The notes under the pieces: generated by a model
What the model was told of the DNA's origin: nothing
Database searches by the model: none
What the model saw: only the letters and a program-made list of their open reading frames with translations
Part shown: positions 26,037-33,007 of the stretch, piece after piece
Numbering within the stretch: the stretch's first letter is position 1
Layout: each line of letters starts with the position of its first letter
DNA from: Microcaldota archaeon
GTDB lineage: Archaea > Micrarchaeota > Micrarchaeia > Anstonellales > Anstonellaceae
NCBI GenBank assembly: GCA_021813025.1
Contig: JAKAME010000004.1
Span: 1 to 38,413 of the forward strand
Length of the DNA: 38,413 nt
Direction of reading: 5' to 3'
Made by a program: the position numbers and the translations under genes

Positions 26037-27632
26037 TTAAGAACCTCTGGAATTCATGGTCAATGTAAGATTTTGGCCCAATATCCACGTGTATCCGGGC
26101 GGAGGCGGGCTGTAACAATCCCAGATATCGATCGGGGTCTGCTCTTTATTGGTCGGGGTCTGTTTTTCGAACAGATAGGGATTGGGCCCGAAATGGACGA
26201 ACTCGTCGAATGTGGTCATGTTGGAGCGGAGCAGATAGAAATCGTGCGAAGTGTAGAGGCCGGAAACGTAAATGCCTGGCGCATAATGGACGAGAAGCGC
26301 GGGGTAGTTTAGGTTCGGATATGGCGGCTGCGCCCATGTGGAGTAGCTGGTGGACAGGCGGTTCGGGATGATGAAAACCGACTGGCCTGCCGATAGGCCG
26401 CCAGCCATCCCGCGCAGATTTGCGAATGTGGACTGCTGAACCCCGGCTTCGTTGCTGAAGAGAGAGGCCTGGAAGAGGACATTGACGAAAATGATGAGCA
26501 GAAGTGGCCAGAAGAATGCTATGCGGGGCTTTTGTATTCCGAAGGCCAGAAGAGCGAAAGCCAGGAAGAACGGAGTGCCCCTCTCGTTGAGCTGGCAGAC
26601 GAAGGACAGGCAGGAGGGGACTAGATAGAAGATGGCGAGGAAGTAGATGGCGCAGAAGAGATAGCGGTAATCCACAGCGCCTTGAATGGGGCCGAAGATG
26701 ACATTGGCTGAATGGAGAATGGATTGGCGCTGCTCCATGAACTGAGTTGATGTCCATAGAAGGAGGCCGAGGGCCAGCAGGATGCACAGAATCGCCAGTA
26801 GCTGCGCGCCGAAGACAGAATAGAGGAAGAAGAGGGGAGTACCGAGGCGAAGCATGAATTTCCCGAAGAACTGGGTGAACTGGCGGTCTGGAAGCGAATA
26901 GGAAACCTGGCGCGGAGCGATGGCGTCGGCTGAGCAGATGTTCACCTTGGAATAATAGGCATAGTCCCGCAGGAGCAGCGGGTTGGAAATCGTATTGAAG
27001 AGGAAAAATGCAGATAGAACGACAAGGATGGCGGTGGGTAGGAGGTCGGATTTGCGGCCAAGACCTGCATGCCAGCCGGCAGCATAGAGGCCGAGCAGGC
27101 CGGCCAGCATGAAGAACACCAGCCCGTGGGAGAGATAGACAAGGAGAGCGGAGAGAATGAATAATGGGAGAGAATAACGCTTGCCTTCAATCGCGCTTAA
27201 TCCGTCTGCCAGCATGACAAGGCCGAAAGCGACTGCAAAGAGGAAGTTGAGATTGCCGCTGTAGAAGAAGGTCGAGAAAGGCATCAGCAGGCCGAAGAGA
27301 AACAGGTAGGGGCGGTCTGGAGCGAGCGTGCGGAAGAAATACCACCAGCAGGCGGCATTCAGCAGGATGTAGAGTGAGAGAATTATCTGGCCAGCCTGCT
27401 CCATGCTGAAAATATCCTGCAGCAGCGTAAGCGCGAAATGGACTGATGAATAGCCCAAAAAGGTGAAATCAAGATGATAAAAGGAAGAAGTGTGGCCAGC
27501 CAACAGATAGTGCATCTCCGAGGATATCGCCAGATGGGTGGGCCAATCAGAAAGCGGGGCGACTGGGACCAGCCAGACTGGAATAAGGGACAGGAGGATT
27601 AGAAGACCGATGGCAGTGTATTTATAATCCAT
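26037..27632 (-). CDS. Polytopic membrane protein, GT-C glycosyltransferase-like
   Basis: 531 residues from ATG 27632; the track start is an upstream TTG. TATA-like tttttatctt at ~27652-27661 fits a leaderless mRNA. About 11-12 membrane helices through residue ~400, then a ~130-residue soluble C-terminal domain predicted outside (DFYLLRSNMTTFDEF, GYTWILGQNLTLT). The first loop holds LSDWPTHLAISSEMHYL, with an acidic residue placed as in GT-C lipid-linked sugar transferases, and SHGLVFF is similar to such families. No decisive motif, so the enzyme class is inferred. Paired with the downstream methyltransferase. A role in glycosylating the sequon-rich surface proteins is possible. Confidence 0.7.
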   Translation of the reverse strand: MDYKYTAIGLLILLSLIPVWLVPVAPLSDWPTHLAISSEMHYLLAGHTSSFYHLDFTFLGYSSVHFALTLLQDIFSMEQAGQIILSLYILLNAACWWYFFRTLAPDRPYLFLFGLLMPFSTFFYSGNLNFLFAVAFGLVMLADGLSAIEGKRYSLPLFILSALLVYLSHGLVFFMLAGLLGLYAAGWHAGLGRKSDLLPTAILVVLSAFFLFNTISNPLLLRDYAYYSKVNICSADAIAPRQVSYSLPDRQFTQFFGKFMLRLGTPLFFLYSVFGAQLLAILCILLALGLLLWTSTQFMEQRQSILHSANVIFGPIQGAVDYRYLFCAIYFLAIFYLVPSCLSFVCQLNERGTPFFLAFALLAFGIQKPRIAFFWPLLLIIFVNVLFQASLFSNEAGVQQSTFANLRGMAGGLSAGQSVFIIPNRLSTSYSTWAQPPYPNLNYPALLVHYAPGIYVSGLYTSHDFYLLRSNMTTFDEFVHFGPNPYLFEKQTPTNKEQTPIDIWDCYSPPPPGYTWILGQNLTLTMNSRGS

Positions 27633-27665
27633 ATGAACGCCAGGTTGCGACAAGATAAAAATGTG

Positions 27666-27778
27666 CGGGCCCGGTGGGATTTGAACCCACGGCTTTCTGG
27701 TGGCCTTGACGATGACCGTCGCAATCGACGGAGAGTCCTAAAAGCCAGACACTCTAGGCCAAGCTGAGTTACGGGCCC
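27666..27778 (-). tRNA. tRNA-Lys (UUU) with a 37-nt intron
   Basis: 113 nt gene, 76 nt after splicing, no encoded CCA. Acceptor GGGCCCG/CGGGCCC, D arm ACTC-AGCTTGGCCTA-GAGT, anticodon stem TCTGG/CCAGA with loop C-T-TTT-A, intron, A38. Variable loop AAGCC, T arm GTGGG TTCAAAT CCCAC, discriminator G. Anticodon UUU and G73 fit tRNA-Lys. The acceptor pairing can extend two base pairs into the flanks (GC/GC), which RNase P and the 3' nuclease must resolve. TATA-like gcttaaatac lies at ~27806-27815. Confidence 0.96.
27702..27738 (-). other. tRNA-Lys intron at canonical position 37/38
   Basis: 37 nt. A strict BHB motif can be drawn: outer helix TCTGG/CCAGA (exon), central 4-bp helix CTTT/AAGG, inner helix GAC/GTC, with 3-nt bulges TAG and CCA cut after their second base. 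The intron interior forms a CCGTCG-ATTG-CGACGG hairpin. Removal needs the archaeal splicing endonuclease (not in this window) and RtcB (17622-20477). Confidence 0.94.
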
Positions 27779-27828
27779 GCTGAAGGAGAATGGGCATCAG
27801 AATGTATTTAAGCAGAATGGCGAGCCCC

Positions 27829-28224
27829 TCATCGCGGCTCCACGCGGCGGATGCCCTCGATTTTGTCGAAGCCCTTGTCATAGCTGCACAAGACCCCAAT
27901 CTGGTGCGCCTTCATGGCTGCGGCATGGGAGGCGTCGGAAGTGAGGAGGCCGGCGCGAAGATAGTATGCCAAGTGCGCGCCGCTTCTGGCATCCAGAGGA
28001 AGGATTTCGAGGTTCGGCAGCCCCCGGATGGCGTCAAAAGCTTTCAGGGCTGCCTCCAGCTGACCGTCACGGACATAGAAATTGACGACTTCGTTGACCA
28101 CCAGCCAGCTCGTCGTCGCGTGCTGCGAGCCCAGCGTGATGTCGCGCAGCAGGGTGGCGCAAGCCGGGGCGTTGGTGCTGCCCCGGGCGCGGGCATAGAT
28201 GAAGATGTTGGCATCCAGAAACAC
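27829..28224 (-). CDS. vapC: PIN-domain ribonuclease toxin (VapC family)
   Basis: 131 residues from GTG 28224, where the PIN fold begins (VFLDANIFIYA); the longer track ORF has no protein-like start. Acidic residues of the active site are visible: Asp in FLDAN, Glu in VVNEVVNF, Asp in LTSDASHAA and Asp in CSYDKGFDKI. VapC toxins are Mg-dependent RNases that commonly cut tRNA or rRNA and are silenced by VapB. It lies 34 bp after vapB. Its 3' end is ~50 bp from tRNA-Lys, whose TATA box sits between them. Confidence 0.88.
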   Translation of the reverse strand: MFLDANIFIYARARGSTNAPACATLLRDITLGSQHATTSWLVVNEVVNFYVRDGQLEAALKAFDAIRGLPNLEILPLDARSGAHLAYYLRAGLLTSDASHAAAMKAHQIGVLCSYDKGFDKIEGIRRVEPR

Positions 28225-28258
28225 GTGAATCCCCAGCCAAAGCGGCTCAACGGCGGCT

Positions 28259-28591
28259 TTAAACCTTTTGCAGGCCGGTTTTCCGGCCCCGGCGGGCTGG
28301 AGAGGGCAGCCGCATGTGGAGATTGCGCGCATCCCGTGTCTCCATTTCCTCGACGCGGCGCAGCTTGGCCTCGAGTTCGGCATCGCTCGTTTTGGGCCCG
28401 TCGCAGAAGCGCGCGAGGCGCTCCAGCGCTTCTTGGACTTCCTTGGGCTGGGCGCGCGCCGGAGTGGAATGGTCCGGCAGGTCCGACAGGCGTTCAATCG
28501 TCTCGTCATAGCTCTCGCGGCCATAGCGTTTGCGCCGGGCCAGTTTGTCGCGCGTGCTCTTTTTGATGAGAATGGTGGTGTAGCCTTCCAT
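28259..28591 (-). CDS. vapB: VapB-like antitoxin
   Basis: 110 residues from ATG 28591; a GTG lies three codons upstream. N-terminal MEGYTTILIKKSTRDKLARRKRYGRESYDETIERL matches the short DNA-binding N-terminus typical of archaeal VapB partners. The rest is helical and charged and ends RRGRKTGLQ, probably the toxin-binding tail. TATA-like cttatatac on the minus strand at ~28622-28630 is shared, in palindromic form, with the divergent fibrillarin promoter. Neutralises VapC and probably represses its own promoter. Confidence 0.8.
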   Translation of the reverse strand: MEGYTTILIKKSTRDKLARRKRYGRESYDETIERLSDLPDHSTPARAQPKEVQEALERLARFCDGPKTSDAELEAKLRRVEEMETRDARNLHMRLPSPARRGRKTGLQKV

Positions 28592-28599
28592 GAAAATCA

Positions 28600-28630
28600 C
28601 TTATATAGTATAGCATAGGTAGTATATAAG
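28600..28630. promoter_or_regulatory. Palindromic bidirectional promoter, vapBC / fibrillarin
   Basis: CTTATATA (28600-28607) and TATATAAG (28623-28630) are reverse complements around an AT-rich centre. Each arm can serve as a TATA box, one for vapB leftward and one for fibrillarin rightward. VapB binding here could also affect fibrillarin. Confidence 0.6.
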
Positions 28631-28669
28631 CCAATCGCCTTTTTATCCCAGCCTGCGCCAAATTCTTCC

Positions 28670-29347
28670 ATGCCCTCCATTGCAGAACTCTTCCCCGGCA
28701 TCTTTCGCATAGACGGAAAGCTGGCCACCCGCAATTTCGCCCCCGGCACCAGAGTGTATGGGGAGAAATTGGTGAGCGTGAAGAATGAGGAATACAGGAT
28801 GTGGGATTTGTATCGAAGCAAGCTGGCTGGCGCGATTGCAAAAGGCTTGTCGCATGTGCCTATTGCTCCCGGCTCGCTCGTGCTTTATCTTGGAGCGGCA
28901 TCTGGAACAACTCCATCACATGTGAGCGACATTGTAGGAGAAGATGGCGCAGTGTTTGCAGTGGAATTTGCCCAGCGCTCCATGCGGGATTTGCTTGACG
29001 TGTGCAAAAGCAGGCCCAACATGATGCCGATTTTCGGGGACGCGAGAATGCCTGATGAGTGGGGCGCGGCGCTGGAGGGGCACAAGGTGGACGTGCTCTA
29101 CGAGGACGTGGCCCAGCCCGACCAGGACGCGATTTTGATGAGGAATGCGCAGAAGTTTCTCAAGAAAGATGGGATTGCGATGCTGTGCATCAAGAGCCAG
29201 AGCATTGACGTGACGCAGGCGCCTGAGAAAACCTACGGGCAGGTGGTGGAGAGGCTCGAGGCCGGCGGATTCGAGACATTGCAGACAATAAGGCTGGACC
29301 CCTACGACAAGGACCACATGTTCTGGATGGGAAAGCGAAAAAAATAG
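28670..29347 (+). CDS. flpA: Fibrillarin (rRNA/tRNA 2'-O-methyltransferase)
   Basis: 225 residues. Catalytic subunit of box C/D sRNPs, methylating ribose 2'-OH at sites set by guide RNAs. Family features: GTRVYGEKLV, EYRMWDLYRSKLAGAI, SAM site VLYLGAASGTTPSHVSDIVG, VFAVEFAQRSMRDLL, DVLYEDVAQPDQ, AMLCIKSQSIDVT and DPYDKDHMFWMG. Complete and of usual length. The partner gene nop5 is not adjacent, which differs from many archaea. Promoter shared palindromically with vapBC. Confidence 0.97.
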   Translation: MPSIAELFPGIFRIDGKLATRNFAPGTRVYGEKLVSVKNEEYRMWDLYRSKLAGAIAKGLSHVPIAPGSLVLYLGAASGTTPSHVSDIVGEDGAVFAVEFAQRSMRDLLDVCKSRPNMMPIFGDARMPDEWGAALEGHKVDVLYEDVAQPDQDAILMRNAQKFLKKDGIAMLCIKSQSIDVTQAPEKTYGQVVERLEAGGFETLQTIRLDPYDKDHMFWMGKRKK

Positions 29348-29387
29348 AATAAGAAAAAATAAACTGCGGGAAAGGAAGAAATACCGG

Positions 29388-29653
29388 GGCGCGCCCGAGC
29401 GCGCCGGCTCGTTCGTGCATCAGTTCTTTTTTTGATTTCTGGCTCCCGCTGAGAACAATTTTTTCAAGGCCACATGGGAAGGGCCGGGTCAAAAACAAGA
29501 CATACCGTTTTTGTGTGGGAGGTGAGAGACCCGGCCGCCCCATGTGGCCATGAATATTATGGAGGAGTTGCGACGGCCAGTCGCAATCCCCCGATTTTGG
29601 TCGCCTTGCCGCCTGTGTGCGTGCCCCATAATTGCACGCGATGATTTGGCAAG
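29388..29653. ncRNA. Candidate structured RNA region between convergent genes
   Basis: About 270 noncoding bases with many perfect helices: GGCGCGC/GCGCGCC (29388-29405), an 82-nt hairpin with GGCCACATGGG/CCCATGTGGCC, GGCCGGGTC/GACCCGGCC and AAAAAC/GTTTTT stacked (29468-29549), TTGCGAC/GTCGCAA (29568-29586), and GCGTGC/GCACGC (29619-29639) enclosed by CTTGCC/GGCAAG (29605-29653). T7 at 29427-29433 after the first hairpin may end the fibrillarin mRNA. I looked for RNase P, SRP, 5S and C/D or H/ACA signatures and found none. Strand and limits unknown. Confidence 0.45.
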
Positions 29654-29669
29654 CATGAGTTAGCCGGCG

Positions 29670-30086
29670 CTAGATTTCCGGCGAGCGCATCCTGTAGTAT
29701 ACCGTCCGGCCGGCTTGCTGCTTCTCGAGCAGGCCCAGTTCGTAGAGCCTGCTGAGGCGCGCGCTGGCCGCGTTTTTGCCCCTGTATTTGGACTGCATCT
29801 GCACATCGAGCGCGCAGACATGGCCGCGCGCGCGGATGAGAGTGATGATTTGCTCGTCTGCCGGAGCGAGCAGAAGCTCGCGCGCGGATGAGACTGCCTG
29901 TGTTGGGATGCCCGAGCCGCTGACACTCACCCCTATGGTGCCAGCGGACGGCGTCCCTGCGGCCGGCAGGCGGCTCTCGAGGGCTGTTAAGCGCCCCTCA
30001 AGCCTCCCCAGGCGCGCGCTGAGCTCGCCCAGCAGCGCGGCCACGTCGGCCGTGGTTTGCAAAGTCTTATATTGTTCCAGCCCCAT
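29670..30086 (-). CDS. Winged-helix transcription regulator with N-terminal coiled coil
   Basis: 138 residues. Residues ~10-42 form a coiled coil (LLGELSARLGRLEGRLTALESRL), then a Ser/Gly/Thr-rich linker. Residues ~75-135 form a winged helix: EQIITLIRARGHVCALDVQMQ, RGKNAASARLSRLYELGLLEKQQAGRTVYYRM, with recognition helix and wing clear. Probably a dimeric repressor. GGGAGC before the ATG is a weak ribosome site. The region upstream carries a repeat array (30111-30152) just after its TATA (ctttaaata), the expected place for self-repression. The divergent gene is an XPF-type nuclease. Confidence 0.8.
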   Translation of the reverse strand: MGLEQYKTLQTTADVAALLGELSARLGRLEGRLTALESRLPAAGTPSAGTIGVSVSGSGIPTQAVSSARELLLAPADEQIITLIRARGHVCALDVQMQSKYRGKNAASARLSRLYELGLLEKQQAGRTVYYRMRSPEI

Positions 30087-30110
30087 GCTCCCGCCTACAT
30101 TGGTGGATGG

Positions 30111-30152
30111 CTCGTGATACGGTCACGAGACAATCACGATACAATCATGATT
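30111..30152. promoter_or_regulatory. Operator-like array upstream of the winged-helix gene
   Basis: Perfect palindrome CTCGTGA-TACGG-TCACGAG (30111-30129) followed by two 11-bp direct repeats CAATCACGATA and CAATCATGATT (30131-30152), the second holding ATCATGAT. All share an ATCACGA/TCGTGAT word. They cover the expected start of transcription of the winged-helix gene, since TTTAAA of its TATA is near 30158-30163. Confidence 0.65.
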
Positions 30153-30242
30153 GGTTATTTAAAGGTATCTTTTCTTCGAGGTGGGAAAGCCTCGGAAAAA
30201 CTACACGCGGATAGATTGGCAATAACTGATAGGTCGGCGCAT

Positions 30243-30926
30243 ATGCAAACCCGCCCCGAGCAGAGAGCCCGCATCGTCGTTGACATGCGCGAGGCGCAAG
30301 AGTACGATTACCTTCTCTCAGAGGCAGGATGCGTCGTGGAGAGGCAGACCTTGAGCGTGGGCGACTTCGTTCTCTCCGAAAGGCTTGTGGCGGAGAGAAA
30401 GAGCCGCGCTGATTTCGAGAGCAGCATCATCGACGGAAGGCTTTTCGAGCAGGCGCGCCGGCTGACTGAAGCATACCCAAGAGTAATCGTCGTCGTGGAA
30501 GGGGAGAAGGGAGATAATCCAGACAAGATTGGGCGCATCGACCGCCGTGCGCTTCTTGGCGCATACTCCTCTCTTGTCGCGGACTTTGGAATCAGCCTGT
30601 TTTTCACCCGCAGCCCCGAAGCGACGGCAGAGCTTCTGTCGGCGCTGGCGCATCATGAGCAGGTGGCCAGAAAATCCCCGATGAGAGTGATGGCCAAGCC
30701 AAAAGCGCTTGGGGTGGAGCAATACCAGAGGGCCATCATCGAGGTGCTGCCAGGCGTGGGGCCGCAGATGGCCAAAGCATTGCTGCGCCATTTCGGCTGC
30801 CCGGCGCATGTGCTGGCTGCAGGCGAGAAAGAGCTGCAGGAAGTGGAAGGAATGGGCCCCAAGCGGGCAAAACTCATCAGGCGCATGCTGGATAGTGTGT
30901 GGGAGTGCGAAAAAGAGGAAGAATAA
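30243..30926 (+). CDS. XPF/ERCC4-type structure-specific endonuclease
   Basis: 227 residues from ATG 30243; the track ORF starts earlier inside the operator region and that part is not conserved-looking. Nuclease domain at ~9-140: VVDMREAQEYDYLL, SVGDFVLS and the catalytic ERKSRADFESSIIDGRLFEQ. Tandem helix-hairpin-helix at ~155-215: VLPGVGPQMAKALLRHFG and VEGMGPKRAKLIRRML. This is the short archaeal XPF form without helicase, which cuts 3' flaps and forks as a dimer, usually with PCNA. The last residues CEKEEE do not form an obvious PCNA-binding motif. Confidence 0.93.
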   Translation: MQTRPEQRARIVVDMREAQEYDYLLSEAGCVVERQTLSVGDFVLSERLVAERKSRADFESSIIDGRLFEQARRLTEAYPRVIVVVEGEKGDNPDKIGRIDRRALLGAYSSLVADFGISLFFTRSPEATAELLSALAHHEQVARKSPMRVMAKPKALGVEQYQRAIIEVLPGVGPQMAKALLRHFGCPAHVLAAGEKELQEVEGMGPKRAKLIRRMLDSVWECEKEEE

Positions 30927-31142
30927 GCAGAAAGGGAGGGGAATAGGGGCAGAATGGATGAGGAAGAGGGAGAATAGGGGAAGTAAGCGTGTATTGTAGT
31001 GCGGTGGAATGAAAAGAAAAGTATAGAATGACCGCGCAAATTAGTGTGGTGCGGTGTAAAGAGCGGGAAGAATGGGCGCAGATTAATATATTAGAATTTA
31101 AAAAAGCGAAATGGTGAACCGTCTGCTTTTCGAAACCAAGGC
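30927..31142. other. Intergenic stretch, purine-rich with short repeats
   Basis: No gene seen. A G/A-rich first half with gggaataggggcag and gggagaataggggaag repeats, then two related words tagtgcggtgg and tagtgtggtgcggtg (about 50 bp apart). A TATA-like gaatttaaaaaag at ~31095-31107 is the likely promoter of the next gene. Confidence 0.5.
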
Positions 31143-31163
31143 ATGGGCATAGGATGTGAGCAA

Positions 31164-31655
31164 ATGGATGACGCGATATTCAAAATCATCAAAAACCGCC
31201 TGACGCGCTGGGAGGGCCAGACTCTCAACCAGGAGAAGCTGGGCGCCCTGCGCACCGAGATTTACGAGAAGACGAGGACGAACAAGTTCGCCCCCTTCTC
31301 CAACATCAAGAAATGGATAAAGGGCGCGCGCAAGCGCATGGCCGCCGAAGCGAAAGCGGCGGCCAAGAAGGAGAAGAAGGTGGCCAAATCCTCAGGCAGA
31401 GGGCGCGAGGCGCCCCGCCCGGCTTCTGTTCCTGCCGCAGTGCAGAACAGCCTTGACGAAATCAAGGCAGAGATGAGCCTTGAGCCCGCGCGCCAGGAAG
31501 TCTCGCTGCCAAAGCCGACCGTGGTGATGGACAAGGTGTATTTGCAGTCGATTTCATTCGAAATAGCCGCGATGCGCTCGGCCATGGACAGGATTGGAAG
31601 GCAGCTGGACAAGCTTGAGAAGGAGCTGAACCAGCACAGGCAGGGCGCGGAATAA
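31164..31655 (+). CDS. Hypothetical charged helical protein
   Basis: 163 residues if started at ATG 31164 (GTGAG just upstream); the track start at 31143 adds seven residues and cannot be excluded. Residues 1-50 form a compact region (MDDAIFKIIKNRLTRWEGQTL... KFAPFSNIKKWI). Residues ~50-80 are Lys/Ala-rich (KAAAKKEKKVAK) and likely disordered or nucleic-acid binding. The C-terminal ~40 residues form a coiled coil (ISFEIAAMRSAMDRIGRQLDKLEKEL). No family recognised. Confidence 0.7.
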   Translation: MDDAIFKIIKNRLTRWEGQTLNQEKLGALRTEIYEKTRTNKFAPFSNIKKWIKGARKRMAAEAKAAAKKEKKVAKSSGRGREAPRPASVPAAVQNSLDEIKAEMSLEPARQEVSLPKPTVVMDKVYLQSISFEIAAMRSAMDRIGRQLDKLEKELNQHRQGAE

Positions 31656-31687
31656 GAAAAATATTTTGTTTCTTTGTTTTCTCCAGC

Positions 31688-31936
31688 CTACATGTAGACA
31701 TCTTTTCTGTGTCCCACGCGGGCGATGATGACGTTTTCGCCTTCTATAAGGTAGACCACACGGTATTTCCCGACGTGGATGCTGCGCTTATTTTTGAGCA
31801 GATTGGAGAGCGACTTGCCAAGTTCCGGATGGTCGGTCAGCTGAAGAATCTTTTTCAAAATGGGAATCTGCACGGATTTGTCAAGGGCCTTGAGCTGGTC
31901 TCGGGCCTCGCCCCGGTAATGCAGATTATATCTCAT
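31688..31936 (-). CDS. RelE/ParE-superfamily toxin
   Basis: 82 residues. Signature of the family: YNLHYRGEARDQLKALDKSVQIPILKKILQL, then NKRSIHVGKYRVVYLIEGENVIIARVGHRKDVY, with the Arg-Val-Val-Tyr strand and the C-terminal HRKDVY. RelE-type toxins cleave mRNA on ribosomes, ParE-type poison gyrase. The basic HRKDVY ending favours RelE-like. Overlaps the upstream antitoxin gene by 11 bp, which implies translational coupling. Confidence 0.9.
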   Translation of the reverse strand: MRYNLHYRGEARDQLKALDKSVQIPILKKILQLTDHPELGKSLSNLLKNKRSIHVGKYRVVYLIEGENVIIARVGHRKDVYM

Positions 31937-32156
31937 GCTTCAGCCCCAATTCTTTGATTAGCTGCGCATGAGTTATCGTCTTTCCGGTCTTGAACTCCTT
32001 CCCGGCCATTTCCAGCGCCTTGAGGTCCTCGGCCAGTTCTGCCTCGTCCAGCTTCTGCTGGAAGGCCCGGCGGGCAATCTCGCTCCATCGGTATTCGGCG
32101 TGCTGGCGCATGCGCGCATAGAGCGCTTCGGGGAGGCTTAGGGTGATATTAGCCAT
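31926..32156 (-). CDS. Antitoxin of the RelBE-type pair
   Basis: 76 residues. N-terminal MANITLSLPEALYARMRQHAEYRWSEIARRAFQQKL is a ribbon-helix-helix DNA-binding unit. The C-terminal half (LEMAGKEFKTGKTITHAQLIKELG) would wrap the toxin. Palindromes overlap its start codon and TATA (32155-32190), so self-repression is expected. The mRNA is leaderless or has a very short leader. Confidence 0.88.
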   Translation of the reverse strand: MANITLSLPEALYARMRQHAEYRWSEIARRAFQQKLDEAELAEDLKALEMAGKEFKTGKTITHAQLIKELGLKHEI

Positions 32157-32190
32157 GTGAAATCACATGATTTATGTGAAAGCACATAAA
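32155..32190. promoter_or_regulatory. Twin operator palindromes of the RelBE-type operon
   Basis: ATGTGAAATCACAT (32155-32168) and TTTATGTGAAAGCACATAAA (32171-32190) share ATGTGA half-sites. The second abuts the TATA (tttatattta on the minus strand). Expected binding sites of the ribbon-helix-helix antitoxin. Confidence 0.7.
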
Positions 32191-32306
32191 TATAAATCCA
32201 TCTGCCCGGGAAGAACAAAGCGAAAAACGCGGGCGCATGAAAGGTCCGGGCGCGGAATAGGAAAAAAGCGACCTGATTGCCGATTGCCCGGCCGGCCGGC
32301 GTCTGA

Positions 32307-32909
32307 TTAGTCCTTAAGCTCTTTCTCGTAGCACAGGACATAGGCATTAACTCTTTTCGACCACTCGGGTTGCAGCTTCCTGGTTTGCGTCCAGCCATCT
32401 TTTTCGTGCAGGTGCATGCTTTGTTTCTGCAAGGTGGAGGTTTCCGCGTATGCTGTCACAAAATCATGCTTTCTTGCAAGAGCGTATCTGACTTCCAACA
32501 GCGCCCGACCTACCCCGTGCCCAAAATAATCTGGATCGGTTCTCCATTTGCAGAATTCCACGATGTTTTCTCCCAAGTCTGCGCGCTCCCTCAAAGCTCC
32601 GAATCCGACTATTTTTTCGTTTATCTCGGCAACAACAAAATCATTTCTTCCGGTCATGTAGCTGCTGTCGATGTCTTTGAGGTCCTGGTCCCAGCCGGTG
32701 TTTGGCCAGTATACATAGCCTGGATTGGATTTCATAGACTTGAGATGGAGGTCGAAGAGCGTCTGCAAGTTGTCGGTCTGCTTATATCTCCGCACAACGA
32801 GTTTTTCACCCTGTTTTGTTATCGTTTCGCTCAAAACTTCACCGTAAGGAAAGCCGGCTCTGGGGCACTTCGCATTTTTGCTATCTGCGGGCAGAAATAT
32901 TTTCTTCAT
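32307..32909 (-). CDS. GNAT-family N-acetyltransferase
   Basis: 200 residues. N-terminal ~35 residues unknown. GNAT domain from ~37: LVVRRYKQTDNLQTLFDLHLKSM, NDFVVAEINEKIVGFGALRE, acetyl-CoA loop RTDPDYFGHGVGRALLEVRYALAR (Q/RxxGxG/A form FGHGVGRA), AYAETSTLQKQSMHLHEKDGW and a C-terminal strand. Transfers an acetyl group to an amine; substrate unknown. TATA-like gattattaaac at ~32930-32940 gives a leaderless mRNA. Divergent from the beta-CASP-like gene. Confidence 0.88.
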   Translation of the reverse strand: MKKIFLPADSKNAKCPRAGFPYGEVLSETITKQGEKLVVRRYKQTDNLQTLFDLHLKSMKSNPGYVYWPNTGWDQDLKDIDSSYMTGRNDFVVAEINEKIVGFGALRERADLGENIVEFCKWRTDPDYFGHGVGRALLEVRYALARKHDFVTAYAETSTLQKQSMHLHEKDGWTQTRKLQPEWSKRVNAYVLCYEKELKD

Positions 32910-33007
32910 ATGGTAATTAGTAGAAAAAGATGTTTAATAATCTATGCTCCTGCTCCGGACGCGAGCTGGGTGTGAGCTATATATCCTTTGTCGCTGTTGC
33001 AGGCGCG

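Noticed and set aside
29388-29653. RNase P RNA, SRP RNA or a box C/D guide next to fibrillarin
   Set aside because: None of the invariant sequence blocks (GAGGAAAGUC, SRP helix 8 motif, RUGAUGA with CUGA) could be found on either strand.
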